A stretch of DNA of 31,064 nt from Mesotaenium endlicherianum (lineage: Eukaryota; Streptophyta; Zygnematophyceae; Zygnematales; Mesotaeniaceae): NCBI GenBank assembly GCA_009602735.1, contig WELA01005391.1:76697-107760 (forward strand), in the 5' to 3' direction. Shown piece by piece: positions 10,498-19,911 of the stretch. Position 1 is the first letter of the stretch, and every line of letters starts with the position of its first letter. Below the pieces are notes generated by a model. That model was not told the DNA's origin. It saw nothing but the letters and a program-made list of their open reading frames with translations, and did not search any database. Both the position numbers and the translations under genes were made by a program.

Positions 10498-11215
10498 TGT
10501 AATGAATCAGTATATTAGTGGATATAATATTCATTTAAATCTAATAGTTAATTAAGTTCAGCCTGCTGAACTTTAGTTAATAATGAGTCTGCTGGACTTT
10601 ACATAATTATCAGTTTAATGACTCGGCCGAAAGCAGCAGGCTGAAGTCAACTTAAGTCAACTTGCTGACACATTCTTTGACAGCCAGCTGACTTCCGTGC
10701 TCGGTAGCAGCGAACTGCCTTGATATGCATCTAAGTACGATATGCTAGATGAATGGCCAGATGACATCCCTATGATGGATGGCTATTCGGGATGATGGGA
10801 GATGGCGGTGGATTTGGTTAACCGAGGTCCTACCAACGTGGTTAACTCCCGGGTAGGCGGTGCCATCGCACTGACCGTTGAACAGTAAACACATTCCATG
10901 TACATATGCTAGGCATTGCTCTCGAGTTCGGCATTCGGAAACGAGGCCAACTCTCTTGTACAGCTTACTGAGAGAACTCTGAATCCAAGGCAAGAAGCCA
11001 TTGATACGCACTGTCTTCTAACCTTGCTTATGTATGAGTTTACTAATTTGCATCATTGATGCTAGTTTACTCGCATTTGACTTACGAGTATTATTCCCTG
11101 CTAGTGTATTGTCCTTTGCCGTTTAACTAGTTAACGGAAATACCATAAGATTACTTGCAGATATAAAGATCTTTATTAATTGTTAATCGCCTATTTGGTA
11201 AGTCGATTTATTTCA
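10498..11215 (+). mobile_element. solo LTR S1
   Basis: It runs from TGTAATGAATCAG to GATTTATTTCA and is flanked on both sides by TAATG (10493-10497 and 11216-11220), a perfect 5-bp target duplication. No primer-binding site, internal region or second LTR adjoins it. Such a structure arises by recombination between the two LTRs of one element. It is the same family as S2 (27474-28193), with which it shares sequence along its whole length. Confidence 0.9.
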
Positions 11216-11225
11216 TAATGGGCGT

Positions 11226-11227
<2 letters not shown>

Positions 11228-11268
<41 letters not shown>
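11228..11268. repeat. (TC)n microsatellite
   Basis: About 20 uninterrupted TC units just outside the right target duplication of S1. Confidence 0.95.
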
Positions 11269-11271
<3 letters not shown>

Positions 11272-11376
11272 CTACTAACCAACTTCCCTAAATTTTAAGA
11301 TGGGTTTCTCATTATCCTTATTGCTTTAACTTGCTCAAGAATAAGGAAGGCCCCTGAATCGGAGCATTATTGCTGA

Positions 11377-11745
11377 CTGTACTGTTTATGTGTCCGTCTC
11401 TCCTCCCGGCATATCTTCGGCATATTCTACCTGATCAAGTTTTTCGCTGATGTTGAGCAGTGGCTGGAGAACTACCCAGAGCTGCAGGACTACGAGAAAG
11501 TCAGGCACAGTGGTGCTCTACTAAAAGGCAGTTCAGCATACTGCTGGCTGTATTGGAAAGGAGAGCCTCAGGCTCAACAACTCGGTGACCCTACTTGGGT
11601 AGAGTTTGTCGAGAAGCTGCATGAGAAGTTTGACGTTATCAATCAGCAGGAGAAAGCTATCTATGCAATGATCTCCTTGACATTGAGGCAGACCACTTCA
11701 ATTGCTGAGTTTGCTCAAAAGTTCCACGAGAATATGATGAAGTAG
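11377..11745 (+). pseudogene. gag fragment of an LTR retrotransposon
   Basis: The plus frame from about 11434 reads FFADVEQWLENYPELQDYEK, then GALLKGSSAYCWLYW, then DPTWVEFVEKLHEKFDV and later SIAEFAQKFHENMM. This has the spacing of the retrotransposon gag (capsid) domain, which binds and packages the element's RNA. The frame has no start codon and no zinc knuckle. It ends in TAG immediately before the LTR of M1 at 11746, so it was cut off there. It differs from the gag of M1 and P1 and comes from another element. Upstream of about 11425 the frame no longer resembles gag. Confidence 0.7.
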
Positions 11746-12246
11746 TGTAATGAAACAGATAAATAAAATACTTCAAAAAGTAGATTACTTTATCTATTCA
11801 AGATTAGGATATTTGAACACAAGTGATAGCTTCTTGAAAGAGAGATGATTTTAGAAAGTTAATATATTTCTCAAACTTGTCAAGTACAAGAGTGATTCTC
11901 CAATGTCTTTCTATGCTCAAGCTCTTGTTTATATACTTGCTACGTAAGTAATTTCTAAGAAGCTGCATGTTGATGTGTTAGCACCCAACACATCCCAAAA
12001 TTTCCACCTCTTTTTAGAATAATGTACACATGTCCTTTTGACCTAAAAATGGCATATTTGACTTTTGCCACTTGGAGTTCTTCTAGGTCCTTCCTCTAAC
12101 TTTGAAAATGCCTTAGAGGGTTCAAAGGACATGAAGCAATTCACTGTAGTATCTACTCACACTAGCATCCACACAAAATTATTCTAAAAGTATTCAAAAG
12201 CATTCAAATAAGAGCAAACTAATATATTATAATTCACATCACTACA
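11746..12246 (-). repeat. M1 3' LTR
   Basis: 501 bp. On the minus strand it runs from TGTAGTGATG to TTTCATTACA and matches the other four LTRs of this family. It is preceded by the polypurine tract CTGTCGGGGGAG and TGA (12247-12261). Confidence 0.9.
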
Positions 12247-13015
12247 TCACTCCCCCGACAGAAAAAACGACGTCTCGGCGCGTTAAGTCAGGTCTTACAC
12301 ATGTGGAGCAGAATAGTCAACAGCTTCAAGTCAGGTGCCACATATGTGAAGAGGATTGGTCAAAGGCGCCAAGTCAGGTGCTACACAAGTAAGGTAGACT
12401 AGGCAAGGTCGTGGGTGATGAGACCTCATTGGCTTGCCTACTCTTTGATGATAAGGAAAATAGTATAAGCTGGCCCATAATCTGCCACAAATTCAAAAAT
12501 TCATAGCATCCACAGTACTGCTCCAAGTTAGGAAATTCAAGTGCCAAACAGAGCGCGTCACAGAAATCTACCAGGTCACCAATTTTGAAAGCATTCCAAA
12601 ATGTGGAGTGTCATCGAAAGCAGAGAGAGTAGGTACTCCTCCAAATCTGTGCAGGAACTTCTGAAGAGCATAAGTCCTTCTATATTTCTCCAAATATTGC
12701 AAAGTTAGTCTCTAAATGGGCGGAGTAAGGTCTTCTACCATATTCTTGAGTTCAAGACCATTCCAAGTTCAGGAGAGGGCACAATGTCAGAAGGCATATT
12801 CTGCCCTAACATTGGCAGCAGCTCAACTCTCTTGTGTTCAGAGATTTGTAACTCTCTATCCACAGTCCCAAATTGAGCAAGGTTAGACTCTAAGGAACCA
12901 CCTACTTATGGACTACAGCCAAGTAAAATTTCAGAATTTAACAAGCAAAAACCTATTAATAGTAGCAGTTTTTCTTTTCCATCTAGAAATTGCGAGAAGA
13001 GAAGAGTGTCTAATG
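12247..13015 (-). other. M1 3' noncoding region
   Basis: About 770 bases between the end of pol and the 3' LTR. No domain is seen in any frame. The region is conserved in P1 (24811-25575) and M2 (29036-29826) and includes a triple 43-bp repeat next to the polypurine tract. Confidence 0.7.
12284..12412 (-). repeat. triple 43-bp repeat of M1
   Basis: Three consecutive 43-bp units, each starting AAGTCAGGT and centred on a CACATGTG-like palindrome. The first two cores are decayed to ACACATGTGG and CACATATGTG, the third to ACACAAGTAAG. Cleaner versions exist in M2 and P1. Confidence 0.8.
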
Positions 13016-13716
13016 TCACTTTTTTCTCTTTCTGGTTCTAGCAGGCTGCCCCCAAGGGGTCTTCTGCTGCTTCTTGATGATGGCAGGCTGCCTCCCTAAA
13101 GTCTTTTGGCTTGTATGAGAGAGACTTGGGGCTGGTCCAAGATGGGGGTTGGCGACTTGGAAGCATTTCAGCTCTCGCTGAACTTTGTCAAGGTAGAGCG
13201 CCGCCACCCACCTATTCTCAGATCTGGATATCCTTTCCACTTGATCAAGTATTGCTGCTGTCTCCTGAAATTTCTCATAGCCAATATGTCTTCCACTTTG
13301 TACTCCACATGATCATTCACTATTGTTGGGGCTGGTGGAGTTGTCACTCTTTCTGGGAACTTGTTGTCGGGTTGCACATATGGCTTGAAGAGGGAAGCGT
13401 AGAATACGGGGTCGATGTGGATAGTCAGGGGAAGTTCTAGCTTGAAAGCAACGCGGTTGACTTGCTGGACAATCTTGAAGGATCCCAAATACTTGGGAAA
13501 GAACTTGCTGCCGGCAGGCCTGTTGTTCAGGGAAATGTTCTTGGATAATGGTAACACCGTGTCGCCCACTTTGTATATAATTGCTCTCTGGGACCTGTTT
13601 GCTATTTTGGCTTGAGCATCTTGCGCGCGTTGTAGAGCTTTTGTGGCTGTTGCAAGGGCCTCTTCTAATGTCTCCAAAAAACTGTCGCTGCAGGTACTTC
13701 ATCGTGGCCAGTCGTG
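13016..13716 (-). pseudogene. M1 integrase C-terminus and chromodomain (broken)
   Basis: The minus frame ending at 13168 reads GDTVLPLSKNISLNNRPAGS, then VQQVNRVAFKLELP, IHIDPVFYASLFKPY and the chromodomain opening VEYKVEDILAMRNFRRQQQY followed by LIKWKGYPD. After that a frameshift moves the end of the chromodomain (WVAALYLDKVQ) and the basic tail (RKRKK) into the frame that ends at 13016. The chromodomain is thought to steer integration toward methylated-histone chromatin. The part upstream lies beyond solo LTR S3. The gene is not functional. Confidence 0.85.
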
Positions 13717-14635
13717 TGTAACGATCCGAGCTATTTTAGGCGTATTTGGGACGTTTTCCCAATTACCTAAAGTACGTTACACTATTTATTATATTATTTG
13801 ATAAATGATTGCATCGTATTCAATTATTCGCCACACGCGTGTGCCGATTTATTTTTGGTCAATTGGCGAAACGACCGAGATACTATTGCAAAAAGCGTCG
13901 TAACGTAACTCGACTACGTCGCAAAAGTACGACATAATTATTCACAAATTTACTTTGATTAATTATGAGATGATAACTTAATAAATCTCGGATTGATTAA
14001 GTTAATATGATTGTCATTATTTTGGATAATGCATAGTCATAGATTTCGCATGTACGACCAGTCGTTAATACGAAGAAACAGTCGTAAAAGTCAAACGACA
14101 CATGGTATGCAAAGCGACTTTGCATCCGAGCGGATTCGAACCCGCGACTCGTCGTTTGAAACGTTCACACCTAATCGATTGGCGAAGTAGTTATTTTTAA
14201 CTCCCGGTTCATGACGAAAGCATGTGTACGCGACTCCGCAAACAGTCGCGACTTTTCAAAAGTCGCGTGAACGCGAAAACGCCCGTTTGGCGTGAAACGG
14301 TTTTTCGGAAACCGTCGAAAAGTCTCCAAACCGCCAAACGGCGCGTTTCAAGCATTTGGCCGAATGGGTCGTACCCCTCCGACCGTTTTCGTTGAACATG
14401 AACCAGTGCCCTAGGTGGTGACTTGAAGCACTCCAGTGCCGCACGTTGTGCAAGTATAAATACCTATAGAGTCATTGTGAGTGCAACTCTCACAAGCACA
14501 CATTCTACGTTAGTTTTCATTTTCGCTATTTCAAATTTTTGTCAATTCGCACAAGTATACAGATTTTCTTTCCACTTCAATTAAATATTCCTTGAATACC
14601 GAGGAAAGATCCTCTTGAAAAGCAGAAACGTAACA
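13717..14635 (+). mobile_element. solo LTR S3 nested in the M1 integrase
   Basis: A 919-bp block from TGTAACGATCCGAG to AACGTAACA splits the M1 integrase exactly where P1 and M2 are continuous. Flanks TCGTG (13712-13716) and CCGTG (14636-14640) differ by one C/T change; M2 has CCGTG at the empty site. TG and CA ends plus a 5-bp duplication identify an LTR. The TGTAACGA start is common in plant Ty3/gypsy LTRs. No internal region remains. Confidence 0.88.
14455..14462 (+). promoter_or_regulatory. TATA box in solo LTR S3
   Basis: TATAAATA lies about 170 bases before the LTR end, the usual place for the retrotransposon promoter. Transcription would run toward the M1 integrase remnant. Confidence 0.5.
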
Positions 14636-15356
14636 CCGTGAAGTTCAGTGGCGTGGTCGGATGGAATCCATAGTTGAGGAAGAAAGGGGACTCTTGGGTA
14701 GAGGCCTACGCCGTATTGTTGTAGGCAAACTCCATGGGGGTCAAGTACATGTCCAGTCTTGCTCCAGAGTAGACACGTAGGCCTTCAGAGAGGTCTTGCG
14801 AGTACAATTCGTACGCTCTGTGTGTCCATCTGATTGCGGGTGGTAGGCAGTGGACATATCTAGCGATGTACCCAAGTTCTTGAAGAGATATTTCCAGAAA
14901 TGGCTTGTGAATCTCGGGTCGCGATCAGACACTATTCTCGATGGTAGGCCATGTAATCGAAACATGTTGTCAAAGATGAGTCTTGCTAATTGGGGTGCTG
15001 TAACCTTGGTCGTTGTTGGGATAAAATGAGCCATCTTTGTAAATCTGTCCACCACTGTCAATATTGCATTATGGCCGCGTGGTGTCATTGGCAAGTCCAC
15101 AATGAGGTCCATGGAGATGTTTGTCTATTGTCTCTTGGGAATTGGTAGTAGTTGAAGAAGTCCTCCTGCCTTTTGTGATGATGGTTTGATTCTTTGGCAT
15201 GTGTCGCAAGTCTTGCAGTACTCCTTGACTTGCTTTGACATTCCTGGCCAGCAATAAGTCCCTGCGAGCACGCCCGTGGTCTTTAATATTCCAAAGTGTC
15301 CTCCAAGTAGGTTGTCGTGTGCTTTTCAAAGTAACAAGAGTTGTAGCTCTTGATTA
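14636..15356 (-). pseudogene. M1 integrase, N-terminal part and core (broken)
   Basis: Minus-strand pieces include the end of the zinc-binding region (CQRIKPSS wording near 15180-15205) and the catalytic core (MDLIVDLPMTPRGHNAILTV, then IVSDRDPRFTSHFWKYL and QSDGHTERTN). The DD35E aspartates and glutamate are present in M1. A TGG-to-TAG change lies at about 15127. A small deletion after LEQDW shifts the frame, and a stop follows before S3 at 14635. The intact protein would insert the element's DNA into the host genome. Confidence 0.85.
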
Positions 15357-15964
15357 TCAGGCACGCATCTCTGTCTCGTGTCTTGACTCACCCAATCCTT
15401 CTTGCTTTTTGTGTGGATCAAGGATTGCCTCGCCATTCGTGTAATAAGGGTCCGTGTCATAGGTGGCAGAAAATTGAGCTTCCAGGTCTGTACTCAGGAA
15501 TACCATCACTGCATTTAATTGCAGCCTTGAGAGAAGGTCTGTCGAACTTGCCTTGCCGAGCTGGTACTGAATCGTGATGTTGTATTGTTGCAAGTACCGA
15601 CTCCATCTTGCTTGTCTTCTTGAGAGATACGGCTGCGTCTGGAGGTGCTTCAACGCTTCGTGGTCCGTTGTGACCAGCACTTTGAGACCTTTGACATAGC
15701 AGCGCCAAACCTTCAAGGCATAAATAATCGCCAATGCCTCTCGCTCCGTGGTTGTATAATTTTGCTCGGCTGGGTTTAGCTTCCTTGACTCGTAGGCGAT
15801 GGGCTGCAGTCCCTTGCCTTGGTCTTGAAGCAGGATTGCTCCTATTGCATAGGAAGATGCATCGGTGATGACGTGGAAGGGCCAATCTGGGTTTGGACTT
15901 GGGAGTGTGAGCACCGGGGATGTGGTCAATCTTCGCTTTAACTCTTGAAATGCCTCTTCCTCTT

Positions 15965-16053
15965 CCTCGGTCCATGTATATAGCCTGTCCTTCTTGAGTA
16001 GATCTGTCNCCTCGGTCCATGTATATGGCCTGTCCTTCTTGAGTAGATCTGTC
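15965..16053. other. assembly join with 44-bp duplication around N 16009
   Basis: The 44 bases before the N recur after it with one mismatch (CCTCGGTCCATGTATATAGC versus CCTCGGTCCATGTATATGGC). In the protein this repeats TDLLKKDR and YTWTE, which P1 has once. Confidence 0.8.
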
Positions 16054-16230
16054 AGGGGGGCTGCTATGTGCGAGAAGCCTTGGATGAATTTTCTGTACCA
16101 ATTGGCAAATCCCAAGAATGACTGGAGTTCTTTCTTGGTCGTGGGGGTTGGCCATTCCTCCACCACCGTGGTCTTTTTGGGGTCTATCTTGATGCCATCA
16201 GCAGTCACGTGGAGACCTAGGAACTCCACT

Positions 16231-16265
16231 TCTTGTTTGGCAAACTCNTCTTGTCTGGCAAACTC
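16231..16265. other. assembly join around N 16248
   Basis: TCTTGTTTGGCAAACTC precedes the N and TCTTGTCTGGCAAACTC follows it; P1 has this once. Confidence 0.75.
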
Positions 16266-17186
16266 GCACTTTGACTCCTTTGCAAATAGCATGTTTTGCT
16301 TCAATACTTCGAGGACTTCTTTCACGTGTCTTCCATGCTCTTCAAGAGTCTTGCTGTACATGAGAATGTCGTCAATGAATTCCACCACAAATCTGTCCAG
16401 CAAGGGCTGAAATATGGTGCTCATCATAGTCATGAAAGTGGCTGGCGCGTTGGTGAGTCCGAATGGCAGGACCATGAACTTAAAATGTCCATATCTTGTC
16501 CTGAATGCCGTCTTTTCCATGTTCGATTCTGCGATGCGAATCTGGTGGTAGCCGCTCCATAAGTCAATCTTCGTGAAGTACTTGGCTCCAACCAGCCGGT
16601 CCATTAGCTCATCCATGCGCGGCAGCGTGTATCGATTCTTGATGGTGATCTTGTTGAGGGCGCGATAGTCCACACACATCCTCAAAGTACCGTCCTTCTT
16701 CTTGACAAATAGCACCGAGGCTCCAAATGGCCACTTGCTAGGTCGAATGAAGCCGTGCTCTAGTAGCTTTTTGATTTGCTTCTTGGCTTTGTCTAGCTCC
16801 GTGTATGACATCTTGAACGTAGGCCGAGAGATGGGCTTGCTTCCGGGCTCCAATTCTATCTTGTGGTCTACAAATCTGTTGGGGGTAGGCCCTTGGGCAA
16901 TTCCAGGGAGAATACTTCTTTGTAGTCCTTCAAGACTTCTCGAATCTCCTTGGGTATGGGGTTGTCTTCTTGACTTGGAGTGTCCTTCTTGATGTCTTTT
17001 GACATGATCAAGGCCAAAAAACTCGTGTCCCTTCCTCACAAGTCTCTTGAATTGGAGGGCGGACAAGAATATCTCGGTTCTCGGCTTCTTGATGTCTTGG
17101 GTCTGCATTTTGTGGATTGCGCGCAAAATACAGATTCTTGAAGTGATATCGTTCTTGATCTTGATGGTACCGTCTCTCCAATCCAC

Positions 17187-17629
17187 TTGGGGATTGTGCT
17201 AGGTCAACCAAGGCGTCCCTAGGATGACGTCGTACTTGCCCAATTGCATGGGGGAGAACACCACTCTACCTTTGAAGGACTTGATAGAGAGTGCCAAGGG
17301 GTACGTCTTCTTGGAAGGGGAAGTATAGGAGAATCCATCGGGCATCATAATCTCCTCGTCGTGGTCAGGAGTGCGCGCATGGTAATACCATGCTTAGTGG
17401 CAAAATCTGCAGCAATGCAATTACCATGGGCTCCGCTGTCCACCAAGATGTGGACCTTCTCTTCTCCAAGGTAGCCTCCCAAACTCATTGGGGATGGAAC
17501 GTCGTCTTCAACGGGGGCGTCCACCTCACTTGGCTTGTTGTCTTCTGGTGAAGTGGGTCTAAGGGTAGTAGGCTCCTGGCCTACCGGCGCTCTCCGTTTT
17601 TTGACATCTTCTTGGGCATGAGAGTGCAC
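17187..17629 (-). pseudogene. M1 aspartic protease (broken)
   Basis: The minus frame ending at 17345 contains GYLGEEKVHILVDSGAHGN with the retropepsin active-site triplet DSG (17432-17440), followed by ADFATKHGITM. The C-terminal half (LGKYDVILGTPWLT wording) lies in another frame near 17200-17260. The enzyme would process the Gag-Pol polyprotein. The frameshift inactivates it. Confidence 0.8.
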
Positions 17630-18783
17630 GATGACCTTTCTCCTTGCAATAAAAGCATACTCCAGCCTTCATGAGAGCTTCTTTTTCAGCCGGGGAGAGT
17701 CTTGCTTTCACTCCTTGCTGGTTTCTTGCATCATAAGTGTCACTGGAGGGTCTTCCAATCTTCCGGACAGCCGTGGGGTCTCTTTTTATGATCCAATTTC
17801 CATAGGTGTGGATCCAGATTTGGATGTGGAGGGGGTTGCGTACACCCGCGCAGTAGGTGCCCGTGAAGATAAAGGCATCCAATGCTTAAAATCCAAGGTA
17901 TCCACCTTTTGGGCCACTTCGACGATCTGTGAGAAATATGTCACGTCGCGTAGTTCCACTTCCTTAGCCACCTTGGGCTTGAGGCCAGAGACATAATGAT
18001 CAAGTTCTCCTCGAGCAACATGTTGGGGATCTCAAAAGTGAGGTCATGAAATCTGAATGTATGTTCTTGAACGGACATTGTTTGCTTGAGATGGCGAAGC
18101 TTTTCTCGAGCAATCTACTCCCCGTTGATGGGCATGAATTGCTTTTGGAGGGCTTCACAAGAATCCACCCATCTTGCATATGATGGTGGGGGCTCTTGGC
18201 CGAGTACGGGATGCGCCACAGCTTGATATATAGCCGCTTGATAGTTACGCCACCATGATGTTGCGGCTCCTCTAAGCAAGGTAACGGCAAAAGGGACGTA
18301 GTCCTCCTCGGGTACTTCAAGGAATGTGAGGTACGTCTCCACTTGGTAGAGCCACAAATTCAGTTTGGCTCCTCTCCCGAGATTGAAAGTGTCGGGTTTG
18401 CCGGGCTTGATGAGTTTCCTTGCTCTTGTAGGCTCTTGTGGAGGCGCAAGAGCCGGGGCTGGATGTGCAATATTGCTTGCAATAGGGGCAATTATGGCAG
18501 CCATAGCTTTTCTTGACGCTTGTACGGTTGCTTCATTGGTGGCCAAGCTCACTTGGTTGTGGATAGCCATTAGGAAGGGTGCCCACTCGTTTGTAGGAAC
18601 TCCTTGTGGGGAAGTCAACTTTGCCACAGCGGCTGCCACGGCATCTGATGGTGCTCCTCCTTGTGGTGCTCCTTGTGGTGGCAGATTTTCTTCATTGGGC
18701 TCTCCCGTCGGCGCAGGAGGAGGGTCTCTTGGAGGTATATTGCCTCCTTCAAAAGCTTGTTGTTGATCTTGAGGATCGGCCAT
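17616..18783 (-). pseudogene. M1 gag (capsid and zinc knuckle, broken)
   Basis: It starts MADPQDQQQAFEGG at 18783, 37 bases after the LTR. A proline- and glutamine-rich leader of about 50 residues is followed by a helical capsid domain (LNLWLYQVETYLTFLEVPEE, LLRGAATSWWRNYQ). A TAG at 18115-18117 stands where P1 has AAG. The rest continues in shifted frames to a CCHC zinc knuckle, CFYCKEKGHRALSC (17616-17657), which binds the genomic RNA. P1 carries an extra 25-residue duplication in the leader that M1 lacks. Confidence 0.85.
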
Positions 18784-18807
18784 CTTCTTGTGCTACCAAA
18801 GTGCTTG

Positions 18808-18819
18808 GCTCCGATACCA
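18808..18819 (-). other. primer-binding site of M1
   Basis: On the minus strand TGGTATCGGAGC lies one base after the LTR end CTGCA. The sequence is complementary in type to the 3' end of plant initiator-methionine tRNA, the usual primer for these elements. Confidence 0.85.
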
Positions 18820-18820
18820 C

Positions 18821-19305
18821 TGCAGTGAAACAAAAAGATAAAGTATTGAATAAAGTAGAATACTTTATCTATTCAAGAGTACGATCTTTGAACACAAGTG
18901 GTAGCTTCTTGAAAGAGAGATGGTTTTTAGAAAGTTAATATATTTCTCAAACTTGTCAAGTACAAGAGTGATTCTCCAATGCCTTTGTATGCTCTAGCTC
19001 TTGTTTATACACTTGCTACGTAAGTAATTTCTAGGAAGGTGCCTGTTGATGTGTTGGCACCCAACACATCCCAAAACTTTCCACCTCTTTCTAGAATAAT
19101 GTACACATGTCCTTTTGACCTAAAAATGCCATATTGACTTTTGCCACATAGAGTTATTCCAGGTCCTTCCTCTAACTTTGAAAAGGACATGAACCAAGTC
19201 ACTAGAGTATATATTCACTCTTGTGTCCACACAATACTATTCCAAATATATTCAAAAAGCACTAGAATAAAAGCAAACTAATATGTTATAACTCAAATCA
19301 CTACA
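18821..19305 (-). repeat. M1 5' LTR
   Basis: 485 bp, from TGTAGTGATTTGAG at 19305 to TTTCACTGCA at 18821 on the minus strand. It contains a TATA box (TTTATA on the plus strand at 19004-19009) and a hairpin with 10-bp arms GATGTGTTGG and CCAACACATC at 19048-19070. Confidence 0.9.
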
Positions 19306-19371
19306 CTCGTCGTGAATGCATATATGTGCAACGAAATGACCATGCACACGTTCGCTCACCTGTAGGCTGAG
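19306..19371. other. spacer between head-to-head chromoviruses
   Basis: 66 bases of non-element DNA rich in ATGCA-like strings separate the two 5' LTRs. The last five (CTGAG) are the target duplication of P1. Confidence 0.8.
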
Positions 19372-19624
19372 TGTAGTGATTTGAGTTATAATATATTGGT
19401 TTGCATATATTTTAATGTTTTCAAATATATTTGGAGTAGTATTGTGTGGATTCAAGTGTGAATAGGTACTCTAGTGACTTGGTTCATGTTCTTTGAACCT
19501 TCTAAGGCATTTTCGAAGTTAGAGGATGGACCTAGAAGAACTCCACGTGGCAAAAGTCAAATGTGCCATTTATAGGTCAAAAGGACATGTGTACATTATT
19601 CTAGAAAGAGGTGGCAAGTTTTGG

Positions 19625-19647
19625 GATGTGTTGGGTGCCAACACATC
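19625..19647. promoter_or_regulatory. LTR hairpin upstream of the TATA box
   Basis: Perfect 10-bp arms GATGTGTTGG and CCAACACATC around the loop GTG, about 37 bases upstream of the TATA box. It recurs in the other LTRs of the family (11972, 19048, 25828, 28760). A regulatory role is inferred only. Confidence 0.55.
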
Positions 19648-19683
19648 AACAGGCACCTTCCTAGAAATTACTTATGTAGCAAG

Positions 19684-19690
19684 TATATAA
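19684..19690 (+). promoter_or_regulatory. LTR TATA box of P1
   Basis: TATATAA inside AGTATATAAACAAGAGC, about 190 bases before the LTR end, conserved in position in all copies. It is expected to start the genomic RNA. Confidence 0.6.
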
Positions 19691-19875
19691 ACAAGAGCTG
19701 TAACATAGAAAGACATTCCAGAATCACTCTTGTACTTGCCAAATTCCAAAAATATATTAACTTTCAAGAAGCCATCTCTCTTTTAAGAAGCTACCACTTG
19801 TGTTTAAAGTTCCTTGTCTTGAATAGATAAAGTATTATATTTCACTAAGTACTTTATCTATCTGTTTCACTACAG

Positions 19876-19887
19876 TGGTATCGGAGC
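19876..19887 (+). other. primer-binding site of P1
   Basis: TGGTATCGGAGC, one base after the LTR. This is the plant initiator-methionine tRNA type. Confidence 0.85.
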
Positions 19888-19911
19888 TAGGCACTTTGGT
19901 AGCACAAGAAG

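Larger units (their letters stand above)
15357..17186 (-). pseudogene. M1 reverse transcriptase and RNase H
   Basis: This is the best-preserved frame in the window (609 codons, two unknown from N bases). It shows the reverse transcriptase motifs [43 protein letters not shown] and the catalytic FIDDIL (16362-16379). It continues with a connection region (WPTPTTKKELQSFLGFANWY) and RNase H (ITDASSYAIGAILLQDQG, YTTTEREALAIIYALKVW, TTDHEALKHL). Together they copy the RNA into DNA and degrade the template. The stretch between [10 protein letters not shown] and [11 protein letters not shown] looks shifted out and back into frame. Two N positions (16009, 16248) carry short duplications that look like assembly errors. 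Confidence 0.9.
11746..19305 (-). mobile_element. chromovirus (Ty3/gypsy) M1, decayed
   Basis: A complete minus-strand LTR retrotransposon: 5' LTR at 18821-19305, primer-binding site, gag, protease, reverse transcriptase, RNase H, integrase, chromodomain, 3' noncoding region, polypurine tract, 3' LTR at 11746-12246. It is interrupted by solo LTR S3. Removing S3 leaves about 6.6 kb, the size of P1. No matching target duplication is seen (AGTAG at 11741-11745, CTCGT at 19306-19310), so the ends may come from recombination or a rearranged insertion. Stops and frameshifts occur in every gene except the reverse transcriptase to RNase H stretch. Confidence 0.9.
19372..19874 (+). repeat. P1 5' LTR
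   Basis: 503 bp from TGTAGTGATTTGAG to GTTTCACTACA. It holds the promoter TATATAA at 19684-19690 and the upstream hairpin at 19625-19647. Confidence 0.95.

Noticed and set aside
10745..11011. 88-codon minus frame in S1, similar to a frame in S2 (27722-27988)
   Set aside because: Similarity comes from both being copies of the same LTR. The frame lies inside the LTR, has no domain, and is broken in the E1 LTR, so I do not call a gene.
14120..14170. tRNA-like B box (GGTTCGAATCC on the minus strand) in LTR S3
   Set aside because: The T-arm stem is imperfect and no D-arm, anticodon arm or acceptor stem can be folded around it. The only A-box-like string is on the opposite strand, so it is not a tRNA gene.
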